A stretch of 40,418 nucleotides of DNA from a virus. The position numbers and the translations under genes were made by a program. The stretch is taken from the IMG/VR virus record IMGVR_UViG_3300028666_000059, positions 1-40,418 of that record; one strand, 5' to 3'. This document shows, in pieces, positions 1 through 6,640 of the stretch (positions are counted from its first letter, which is position 1; each line of letters starts with the position of its first letter). Under the pieces are notes generated by a model. The model was not told the DNA's origin, ran no database searches, and worked only from the letters and a program-made list of their open reading frames with translations.

Positions 1-131
1 GAAATCGCTGAGCCAGATCCATCATTCCCCGCACCACCAGTTGCTCCTTTCCCGATACAAATTGTTCCAACGCTAGTATCGCCTCCACTGCCACCCGCAT
101 TCTGGCCAGAAGATCCAGCAGTTCCGGCAGC
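1..131. repeat. Left copy of the 131-bp end overlap
   Basis: Bases 1-131 are the same as 40288-40418 except at position 127 (G here, A at 40414). The repeat lies inside a coding frame that continues correctly across the join. It is therefore best read as the overlap of a circular or circularly permuted assembly, not as a functional terminal repeat. Confidence 0.93.
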
Positions 132-695
132 TCCAATAGTGACAGTTTCCGATGCTCCAATAGTTGCCGAAGATGCGAATTTTCTGGAATATCCACCACC
201 ACCACCACCTGCCCCAGAGGACCATCTTCCAACTCCAGTATTAGCGGTTCCCCCTCCTCCTCCTCCTCCTCCGACACACTCGATGATGCAATATTTCATG
301 CTGGCCGTTGGCGTATAAGTTCCTGAGGAAGTGAACGTCTGGATATTGATAGTTGTAAAACCACTTCCGCCAGCTGCAGCTTGGAATGTTGGTAATGCAC
401 CCGCACCATTCGATGTAAGAACATTTCCAGAGCTTCCAACACTCGCTATTGATTGAAGAGCTCCCGTAGTAGTTGTTCCTCCACAAATTACTGCATAAGC
501 TGTAAAGCTCGTATCTCCTGTGCCTCCACCCGCAACGACTGCTGTTCCAAATACTGGTTGCGACGATGCTCCTTGAGATATAACAGGAACGCCAGAAGTT
601 GAAGAAGGAGCTACGTTGTTAAGTGTGCCACTAGCACCACCTGTCTGGACGTTGTATTGTGTAGGGGAATAATCTGAGCTATTGTTCGTAACCAT
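1..695 (-). CDS. Glycine-rich tail protein, N-terminal part (gene crosses the join)
   Basis: This is the 5' part of a 325-codon gene that continues at 40287 and stops at 40005. The ATG at 695 overlaps the TAA of the preceding gene (TAATG). The N-terminal 100 residues repeat a module also seen in the two upstream tail genes, including a V-A-G-G-G-T-G-x-T block and a VLTSNGAGALPTFQ segment. The later half is a glycine-rich domain with runs of six to seven glycines, of the kind found at phage tail tips and receptor-binding proteins. The role in host recognition is inferred from composition and position only. Joined length is 978 nt, an exact multiple of three, which supports circularity. Confidence 0.85.
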   Translation of the reverse strand, partial: MVTNNSSDYSPTQYNVQTGGASGTLNNVAPSSTSGVPVISQGASSQPVFGTAVVAGGGTGDTSFTAYAVICGGTTTTGALQSIASVGSSGNVLTSNGAGALPTFQAAAGGSGFTTINIQTFTSSGTYTPTASMKYCIIECVGGGGGGGGTANTGVGRWSSGAGGGGGGYSRKFASSATIGASETVTIGAAGTAGSSGQNAGGSGGDTSVGTICIGKGATGGAGNDGSGSAI

Positions 696-1501
696 TATGC
701 CACCGTTAAGTTTCCAACTGCGTTTGTTATTGTAAAAATTGGAGCGCTAGCACTAGCTGTCGTACATATGAGAGTGCAGCAATCTGCCGTGTTCGTACTT
801 GCTACGTTTCCAGTTGAGACTGTAGAGGTAGAACTTCCAAAAATGATCTTTTGATTAGTTGTGTACACAATCTTCCATCCGCCAGTACCCACACCTACTA
901 TTAGAATCGTATCTCCAATCGCGTTGTTTGTCGGAAGGGTAAAGGTAGTGAGCGTAGATTTATCTGCTAAATACCCATTTTGGGCTGCAACTGTTGCAGA
1001 ACCACCTGTCACATCTGTCCAAGTAAAGCCACCCCCAGTTCCTGCTATACTTATAGTATTAGCCCCATTTGTTACAACGATCCCCGCACCAGCACTAATA
1101 TTCCCTGCTGCAGGATTTCCAGAAGTAGCCCCAATTATAACCTGACCATCACCAATTACCCTCCATGCAGGAACTTGTCCAGTCGTTGTAGTTAAAACAG
1201 CTCTATTGTTCGTAGTGATTTGTCCCACAACGTTTGCAGAAGAAGAATATAGGATGTCATTGGCCGTGGTTGTAGCAGGATAACTCGCAGTAGAATACGC
1301 GGGATTGGCTGATGATCCCTGGGATTGAAGTATAGTTCCTGAAGTTGCTGAGGGAGCTATATTAGAGATCGTATCGTTCGCCGATCCACCTGCAAGGAGG
1401 TTGTATTGAGTAACAGCTGTCCCTGTAAACGTAGCAGTTCCATCAAATCCCACTATGCCTGCTGTGGATGCGTTGATTGCATTACTTGGTGTTCCGGCCA
1501 T
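695..1501 (-). CDS. Modular tail fibre-like protein (268 aa)
   Basis: A low-charge protein rich in Ser, Thr, Gly and Ala, with alternating beta-strand character, in the tail gene array. Residues 30-60 contain the YNLLAGGSANDTI and APSATSG blocks shared with its neighbours. The C-terminal 200 residues, from SYPATTTANDILYSSS onward, are clearly paralogous to the C-terminus of the 537-residue protein at 38383-39996. The ATG at 1501 follows an AAGG Shine-Dalgarno. It is probably part of a tail fibre or tip. No enzymatic motif is visible, and exact placement in the virion is unknown. Confidence 0.85.
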   Translation of the reverse strand: MAGTPSNAINASTAGIVGFDGTATFTGTAVTQYNLLAGGSANDTISNIAPSATSGTILQSQGSSANPAYSTASYPATTTANDILYSSSANVVGQITTNNRAVLTTTTGQVPAWRVIGDGQVIIGATSGNPAAGNISAGAGIVVTNGANTISIAGTGGGFTWTDVTGGSATVAAQNGYLADKSTLTTFTLPTNNAIGDTILIVGVGTGGWKIVYTTNQKIIFGSSTSTVSTGNVASTNTADCCTLICTTASASAPIFTITNAVGNLTVA

Positions 1502-1510
1502 CTATATACC

Positions 1511-2215
1511 TTATGTTACTGTCCATGTCCCTTGCGTTCCGGGAACCGCTATCCAAGCCGTATCAGCTGATCTGTAAACAAGAGTAATTGCATCCCCACG
1601 CTTGTTACTAGCACAGGTACCGGCAGATGCAGACACTGTGGATCCTACTCGTATAACCTGTCCTGTATTCGCTGTGATAGTCAGAATGTTTACTGTATCT
1701 ACCGCAAAAGAAATCACATTACCTTGAGATGGAGATGCAGGCATTGTAGCCGTCGCTGTCCCTGTTACAAAATAACCATTATTAGCCGCTGCACTGAATG
1801 AAGTTGATTCGTCTGTCCAGGCTCCGATTATCGATGCTGTTTGCCATGTCGGAAGTGCTGAAGCTCCATTAGAAGTTAATACTTGTCCAGATGTGCCAAC
1901 TCCTGAAACGTTCTGAAAAGCTCCTGTTGCTGTGGTTCCGGCACATATAACAGAATAGGCTGTGAAAGTTGTGTTTCCTGTTCCACCCCCCGCAACGACT
2001 GCAGTAGTGAAAGATGGGTTAGCAGAAGAACCTCCAGATACTAATGGTATTCCTGAAGTTGCTGAAGGGGCTACGTTAGCGACCAAATCAGAAGAAGAAC
2101 CTCCAACAATCACGTTATATTGTGTTGTTGTAGATCCTACGAAAGTGGCTGTCCCATCAAAGCCTACTAGCCCTGCTGCTGAGACGTTTAAGGCATTGGC
2201 TGGTGTTGCTGGCAT
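1511..2215 (-). CDS. Modular tail fibre-like protein (234 aa)
   Basis: A paralogue of the adjacent tail genes. Its first 120 residues match the N-terminal module of the join-crossing gene (VAGGGTGNTTFTAYSVIC and the GQVLTSNGASALPTWQ block). Its last 110 residues are a version of the common C-terminal module: a W, an NGY, a TMP/TLP block, then a GQ.I..GS strand and a DAITL strand. It starts at an ATG preceded by AGGA and ends nine bases before the next gene. It is likely a structural tail component. Confidence 0.84.
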   Translation of the reverse strand: MPATPANALNVSAAGLVGFDGTATFVGSTTTQYNVIVGGSSSDLVANVAPSATSGIPLVSGGSSANPSFTTAVVAGGGTGNTTFTAYSVICAGTTATGAFQNVSGVGTSGQVLTSNGASALPTWQTASIIGAWTDESTSFSAAANNGYFVTGTATATMPASPSQGNVISFAVDTVNILTITANTGQVIRVGSTVSASAGTCASNKRGDAITLVYRSADTAWIAVPGTQGTWTVT

Positions 2216-2223
2216 AATTTGTC

Positions 2224-2742
2224 CTATGTTACGACTGTAAGGGTTCCTTGAGGAGGTTCACTCTGAAATGTATTGCTCCCCATATATGAAATGGTTACCT
2301 CATCTCCCGCACTATTGCTTGTTACAGTTCCAGTAGACCCTGCATGTCCCGTAACTGTACCTATTACAATACTTTGTCCACCATTAGGTATTATTTGAAA
2401 TTTACTGCTAAGACTAAATATTTTAAAGGTATCTCCAATCGTAGGGGTCAAAGGAAGAGTAAATGTGACCAAAGAGGCTCCCGAACAGATATATGCATTA
2501 TCTGCCAAGATTTGTATTGGATTTGTAGGGGAGGCACTTGTAACGACATTCCAGGTATATCCTTCTCCTGATATAGATATGGTAATCGTATCGCCAGATC
2601 CTGTAGTAGTAACTGATCCAGCACCTAATATATTAAGCGTATTTGAGGAAGGTGTTGCAGACCCAATATTGGCTACAAATAGAGTTGGGACATCAGGAGG
2701 TAGGACACCTCCACCATTTTCGAGTGCTCCTGCTTGGCTAAT
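2224..2742 (-). CDS. Tail protein with probable ATT start (172 aa)
   Basis: The frame is open from 2751 to 2224, but it contains no ATG, GTG or TTG before a TTG at 2508. The 78 codons upstream of that TTG are clearly coding: GAGSVTTTGSGDTITIS resembles the repeats of the 537-residue tail protein. An ATT at 2740-2742 lies five bases after an AGGGGG Shine-Dalgarno and would give an N-terminus (M)SQAGALENGG. A TAG lies in frame three codons further upstream. The C-terminal module (NAY, TFTLP, IGDTF, GQSIVIG) is shared with neighbouring tail genes. The start is inferred; the reading frame is not in doubt. Confidence 0.75.
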   Translation of the reverse strand: MSQAGALENGGGVLPPDVPTLFVANIGSATPSSNTLNILGAGSVTTTGSGDTITISISGEGYTWNVVTSASPTNPIQILADNAYICSGASLVTFTLPLTPTIGDTFKIFSLSSKFQIIPNGGQSIVIGTVTGHAGSTGTVTSNSAGDEVTISYMGSNTFQSEPPQGTLTVVT

Positions 2743-2757
2743 AACAACCCCCTAGAA

Positions 2758-3651
2758 CTACTTCAGTTCAAGTTTTTTTATAAGCAGCTGGGCATTCTCT
2801 AGTTGTTTCTCTAGTAGAAATACTTTCTTATCTGAATTCTGAGAACGTAAATTCGCACTACTTGCATCAAGAGCGATCGCCTCTAGTTTCTTGAGAATAT
2901 CATTCTTGAAATCAACTAGATCACTTGGCTTAGAGGTAAGTTCATTGCGAAGATCGTCGATTGCTTTTGCAATTTTGCATTCCAATTGCAAACTAACAGA
3001 AGGTAAAGCGGCTTTACTATTGGCTGAATCTGCCTTTAAAGCCGTGACTTGGGTGTTGATTAAATCAATTGATGAAATGAATGCAGCAGGAGAAATGCTG
3101 TTGTCTTTTGTGGATTTGATATCACTTTCTAGCTGTGAAACAATACCATCTACTGACTTGCGAAGATCATTGAACATCTGTGCATGTTGAGCGGCGTTCT
3201 TGTTAATTGTGACTTGTAAAGCCCCCACTTCTGCAGCGTTTGCTTTAGTTGCCAAAGCCTCGTCTTGAGTCTTCTTAAGAGTCGCCATACCACCCTTAAC
3301 ATCATCCAGCATCTTTGTAACGCTTCCTTGGATATCACTCTGCCCAGATATGATCTTTGCCGATGTTCCTGCATGCTCAATGAGATCACTCTGAAGACCA
3401 TTAACTCGTTCAACTTGGAGGTTGTGAAGTTTTGCTACGTTCTCCCCGAGACTATCAATAGCTTTTTTATAGCCATCAGTCTTCTCTTTCTCCATCTCGA
3501 TCTTAAGAACTAACGCATGCATCTCATCAAAGAGGGCGTCATAAGCAGCTATGCGATCTTGGTAAGAAGGGATCTTAGCTTCAAGTAAAGCCAGTCTTTC
3601 TTCTGGAGTCTTCTCAGTGTTATCTTGGGCAAAACTTCTAGCGTCGCTCAT
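2758..3651 (-). CDS. Coiled-coil virion-region protein (297 aa)
   Basis: This protein is highly charged and mostly helical, with long heptad-like stretches such as EERLALLEAKI near the N-terminus and LEKQLENAQLLIKKLE at the C-terminus. It contains no transmembrane segment and no recognised catalytic motif. The start is placed at ATG 3651 because a GGAAG Shine-Dalgarno lies six bases upstream and the preceding gene stops at 3653. Lying among beta-rich tail genes, it could be a trimeric stalk or fibre-assembly factor. That is inference only. Confidence 0.8.
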   Translation of the reverse strand: MSDARSFAQDNTEKTPEERLALLEAKIPSYQDRIAAYDALFDEMHALVLKIEMEKEKTDGYKKAIDSLGENVAKLHNLQVERVNGLQSDLIEHAGTSAKIISGQSDIQGSVTKMLDDVKGGMATLKKTQDEALATKANAAEVGALQVTINKNAAQHAQMFNDLRKSVDGIVSQLESDIKSTKDNSISPAAFISSIDLINTQVTALKADSANSKAALPSVSLQLECKIAKAIDDLRNELTSKPSDLVDFKNDILKKLEAIALDASSANLRSQNSDKKVFLLEKQLENAQLLIKKLELK

Positions 3652-3652
3652 G

Positions 3653-3982
3653 TTAACTTCCGTAAACGATTTCGATATAAACCGAACCACTTCCTGGCGC
3701 AGATACTTGCTTTACATAGAACTGTGTGTTGATGGGAAGCACAAATACTTGATCCACATGCGTTCTGTTAGTGCAAAGGTCAAACAATTTAAAGCTCTTG
3801 GATGGGACATAGAGCTGATTGTTAATGCCATCTACGCTAAAGAACATGTCTGTATCACAGGTATTCGTTATACATACTAAGCGAGATGCTTGTGTAGTTG
3901 GGGTTCCTACAGCAACAAATGACCCAGTTATGCTTCCAAATGCTAAGGATCTGAGAGTATCAAACCTTACGTTCTGTGCCAT
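3653..3982 (-). CDS. Small tail-region structural protein (109 aa)
   Basis: A compact beta-rich protein (segments such as FFSVDGINNQLYVPS and FVLPINTQFYVKQ) between a large repeat-rich tail protein and the coiled-coil protein. It looks like a single-domain collar or tail accessory protein. The ATG at 3982 is nine bases after the upstream stop, in an operon-like arrangement. I do not recognise a specific family. Confidence 0.8.
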   Translation of the reverse strand: MAQNVRFDTLRSLAFGSITGSFVAVGTPTTQASRLVCITNTCDTDMFFSVDGINNQLYVPSKSFKLFDLCTNRTHVDQVFVLPINTQFYVKQVSAPGSGSVYIEIVYGS

Positions 3983-3990
3983 ATTTTACC

Positions 3991-5397
3991 TTAGTTTATG
4001 ATCCACCAGTTGATGTGCACGTCGCCGTTAAGTGCAGCCGCACCGTTGTTTTTAAGAGTTACGGTCAGAGTACTAGCAGCTTGCACTACACGTGTAATCG
4101 TCATCTGAGCATCGTTTGTGCCAAGGTTATCTGCGCTTACAAAGATTGCCTGGGCAGTCCCTGATACTGATGAGTTAGTGATTGCAAAGGCTTGAGAGCT
4201 TCCTGATGCAGTTGTTACGCCTGTGAAGGTGGCATGTCCCACTCTTCCGTTCACTGTGATAGATGTAGCAGCAACACTTCCTGTAATAGGAGTTACTAGA
4301 ACGTTACCTGCTGTTGCTCCAGAAGCAATTGTAACTCCACCAGAACCTGATTGTAGAGTTGTCGCACTTGTTGTATTTGTTGATCCGACTGTCAGAGCTT
4401 TTGCGCCTGCGCCGGTTGCTATGGATACTGTAGTTGCTGTTGCGTCGGTTGATACACCGAGAGCGCCTGTTCCAGAGTTGGCTGTGAGCGTGCCGTTAGT
4501 AGCCGTAATTGCAAGAGCGCCTGATCCCGACTGAACTGTGGTTGCTGCTGTGGTATTAGTTGACCCGACTGTCACCGTGTTTGCTGCGGCATCACTACCA
4601 ATTGCTACAGTATTACCACCGCCATTCACTGCGATGTTTCCTGTTCCACATTGTACCGTTACTGCGCTAGCACCATTGGTTGAGCCAAGGGTTACTAGTT
4701 TAGCTCCAGCACCTGTTGCTAGAGATACGGTCGTAGCCGCCGCATCAGTTGAGAGTCCTAATGCTCCAGTACCTGAGTTTGCTGTGAGTGTGCCGTTAGT
4801 TGCTGTTATTGCCAATGCCCCGCTACCAGACTGTACAGTCGTTGCTGAAGTTGTGTTTGTTGAGCCAAGAACTGTAGTCTTTACAGCTGCACCAGTACCA
4901 ACGTGAACTGTTGTTGCGCTTGCGTCAGTTGAGATGTTCGTTGCGTTAGTGCCAGATTGGATGTTTGTTGCACCACCTAGTGTTGTGATACCAGCATCGC
5001 CTGTAAGTAGCCCTGTAGAAGTAAATGCGCCAGGTGATGTTGCTGGGTTAGCGATACCGATAGATGCTGTAGATCCTGAGCCACTCGTTACAAGCTGTCC
5101 AGATACACCAGCGAGGTTGATATTACCTGCTGTTGGTACTACTACAGTACTGTCATCAGTTGTTAGAGAGTTAACATCTCCAGAAGCCGCTGAAACAATG
5201 GTCCATGTCGCTTGCACTACGCCTTGAACAGTGCTTTTGTTGGTTAGCGTGTAGAGAGTTCCTGTTGTGGAATCCCACCATTGCTGTCCAATAGGGTAGT
5301 TGATATTCGTAAGTCCTGGCGCTACTGGTGATTTAACAAGACCTGGGACAGATGACGTCCCGACTGCTACTGCATAAACGTTGGTTGGCGTGCTCAT
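3991..5397 (-). CDS. Repeat-rich tail fibre-like protein (468 aa)
   Basis: After a leading segment (residues 1-75) that resembles the start of the 537-residue tail protein (PIGQQWWDSTTGTLYTLTN versus PIQKQWINTTSQKFWVLS), the protein becomes a long series of short beta repeats. Units such as TTVQSGSGALAITATNGTL and TLGSTN(T/G)(T/A)SA recur several times. A C-terminal globular domain follows. This is typical of fibres built as beta-helices or beta-prisms. The first gene of the tail-fibre array, it has a good GGAGG Shine-Dalgarno (AGGAGGCTCCATG). Confidence 0.86.
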   Translation of the reverse strand: MSTPTNVYAVAVGTSSVPGLVKSPVAPGLTNINYPIGQQWWDSTTGTLYTLTNKSTVQGVVQATWTIVSAASGDVNSLTTDDSTVVVPTAGNINLAGVSGQLVTSGSGSTASIGIANPATSPGAFTSTGLLTGDAGITTLGGATNIQSGTNATNISTDASATTVHVGTGAAVKTTVLGSTNTTSATTVQSGSGALAITATNGTLTANSGTGALGLSTDAAATTVSLATGAGAKLVTLGSTNGASAVTVQCGTGNIAVNGGGNTVAIGSDAAANTVTVGSTNTTAATTVQSGSGALAITATNGTLTANSGTGALGVSTDATATTVSIATGAGAKALTVGSTNTTSATTLQSGSGGVTIASGATAGNVLVTPITGSVAATSITVNGRVGHATFTGVTTASGSSQAFAITNSSVSGTAQAIFVSADNLGTNDAQMTITRVVQAASTLTVTLKNNGAAALNGDVHINWWIIN

Positions 5398-5538
5398 GGA
5401 GCCTCCTGGCTTTATATATAATAAAAACTTTAGTACTAGCAGCTTTTTTGAGCTATGAATATATAGCGAACTAAAGAAATGATTAGGACTTATGTGAATG
5501 CTCTCGAAATGGTAGAATTAGGGGAAATGAGAGGGAAT

Positions 5539-5703
5539 ATGGACAATGCGCAAATGCTAATTATCATAGGGAGCATTTTAATTCCCCTTTTTACCGGATT
5601 CGGCTATGTGATAAAACGCTTATCCTCTATTGAAACCAAACTCTCTAAACTTGAGGGAGCTTTTGAAGAACGTGGGCGATGGGAAAGCAGGATGGTGAAA
5701 TGA
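5539..5703 (+). CDS. Small single-pass membrane protein, lysis-cassette candidate (54 aa)
   Basis: First gene of a five-to-six-gene plus-strand island inside minus-strand virion genes. A hydrophobic segment (MLIIIGSILIPLFTGFGYVI) is followed by a short coiled coil (LSSIETKLSKLEGAF) and a charged tail. This layout resembles XhlA-like or spanin-like lysis proteins. The ATG at 5539 has a GAGAGGG Shine-Dalgarno; in-frame starts at 5527, 5509 and 5479 are also possible. The stop overlaps the next start (ATGA). Lysis function is inferred from topology and company only. Confidence 0.62.
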   Translation: MDNAQMLIIIGSILIPLFTGFGYVIKRLSSIETKLSKLEGAFEERGRWESRMVK

Positions 5704-5984
5704 GCTGGATAAAAGAAAATTCTCTACCTCTCTGCGCTATTATTCCTTTAGGAATCTCCTTTTTGATCTTGCTTGTCTGCTCTTTTTTTGTGTTTATTTT
5801 AAAGTCAGACATCATCGCCAAGGTAGTGTTGTTGCAGGGATTTCTTTTTTTTGCCGCATGCCTCTCAATGATAACGTGGGATCATTATGACTCTAAAAAG
5901 TTCCATGCAAAACTAAAAATGGATAACGAAGAGTTTATGAGAATCATGGAAGAAATACGTTCACATAGAGGAGAGAAGAAATGA
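5700..5984 (+). CDS. Two-pass membrane protein, holin candidate (94 aa)
   Basis: It starts at the ATG of an ATGA overlap with the preceding gene. There are two hydrophobic segments, about residues 10-34 and 40-61, and a charged helical C-terminus rich in Lys and Glu. The size and topology suit a small holin, but no family signature is seen. The stop again forms an ATGA overlap with the next gene. Confidence 0.65.
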   Translation: MSWIKENSLPLCAIIPLGISFLILLVCSFFVFILKSDIIAKVVLLQGFLFFAACLSMITWDHYDSKKFHAKLKMDNEEFMRIMEEIRSHRGEKK

Positions 5985-6124
5985 ACGGAGATACCATGTT
6001 TATTTTAGCAGCAATTTTCTTTTCGACACTTTGGCTGAATGATAAATTCAATGAAATCGAAGAACGACTTGATAAAATAGAAACCGCATTGAGTGGTATA
6101 GAACACTCACTTATGAGGATATGA
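5981..6124 (+). CDS. Tiny membrane protein with coiled-coil tail (47 aa)
   Basis: Starts at ATG 5981 overlapping the previous stop, with an AGGAGAG Shine-Dalgarno six bases upstream. A hydrophobic stretch (MFILAAIFFSTLWL) precedes an amphipathic charged helix (FNEIEERLDKIETALSGIE). Its design repeats that of the first gene in this island, which suggests ancient duplication or parallel spanin or antiholin roles. Confidence 0.55.
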   Translation: MNGDTMFILAAIFFSTLWLNDKFNEIEERLDKIETALSGIEHSLMRI

Positions 6125-6319
6125 GTGTCAGAAGAGAACCTATATGATCCAGACAAGATGGATCGGCCTATTTATAAATTACGCAACCCAGGTCCCGAGG
6201 ATTCGATAGCTTTTGAGATTACTTTTCAGAGGAGTCCTTTCTGGGTGAATGAACTTCCCCCTAAAAGCGTGTGGGCTTGGTGGGAAGGTAGATATAGACT
6301 TTTAGATTTAGATACGTGA
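6125..6319 (+). CDS. Small soluble protein of unknown function (64 aa)
   Basis: A GTG at 6125 directly follows the TGA of the preceding gene. The protein is soluble and rich in aromatic residues and proline (several Trp near WVNELPPKSVWAWWEGRY). It is the only gene of this island without a membrane segment. I do not recognise it. Confidence 0.5.
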   Translation: MSEENLYDPDKMDRPIYKLRNPGPEDSIAFEITFQRSPFWVNELPPKSVWAWWEGRYRLLDLDT

Positions 6320-6323
6320 GGAA

Positions 6324-6515
6324 ATGATGGAAAAGAAAAGAATACCAATAGATTGGAATCCAGCAGTGCAACTAGGCGTTGTCGTTTTAGTCCTTTTTGG
6401 AGCAAATATTCCTTTCTATTTGGCTTCTCGTTACGAAACAAAAGAAATTCAAAAAGAAATGACAGATTTCCATAAGAAAATGGCTGCCATTGAAGAAAGA
6501 AACAGGAGTAAATGA
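6324..6515 (+). CDS. Small single-pass membrane protein (63 aa)
   Basis: Starts at ATG 6324 or 6327, behind a GAGGAA sequence. One transmembrane segment (about residues 16-34, VQLGVVVLVLFGANIPFYLA) is followed by a charged helix with KEIQKEMTDFHKKMAAIEE. The topology matches the other members of the island and could be a spanin-like or antiholin-like component. Its stop overlaps the next start (ATGATG). Confidence 0.58.
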   Translation: MMEKKRIPIDWNPAVQLGVVVLVLFGANIPFYLASRYETKEIQKEMTDFHKKMAAIEERNRSK

Positions 6516-6640
6516 TGGACTGGCAAATCTGGCTCGCTCAATTTATACTATTGTCCATAATCAGTTATAAATGGGGAAAACAAGAAGACGAAAAAGAAGA
6601 AAGATTACTAGACGCAATAAGACAAACTAAGCGGCCCTAG
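6512..6640 (+). CDS. Tiny membrane protein, last gene of the plus island (42 aa)
   Basis: Begins at ATG 6512 overlapping the upstream TGA. A hydrophobic N-terminal segment (WLAQFILLSIISYKW) precedes a charged tail (KQEDEKEERLLDAIRQ). Its last 14 bases run into the convergent stop of the 816-residue minus-strand gene. It shares the short TM plus charged helix design of its neighbours. Confidence 0.5.
   Translation: MMDWQIWLAQFILLSIISYKWGKQEDEKEERLLDAIRQTKRP

Noticed and set aside
1-131. True direct terminal repeat of a linear genome
   Set aside because: The repeat is short, lies inside a gene and restores its frame on circularisation. A circular or permuted assembly overlap fits better, although packaging ends cannot be read from the sequence alone.
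1-2742. Diversity-generating retroelement acting on tail genes
   Set aside because: The repeated modules look like paralogues. No reverse transcriptase gene or template/variable repeat pair was found.
695-5397. Long plus-strand open frames opposite the tail genes
   Set aside because: They mirror the Ser/Thr/Gly codon bias of the minus-strand genes, have Pro/Val-rich implausible products and lack Shine-Dalgarno sequences.
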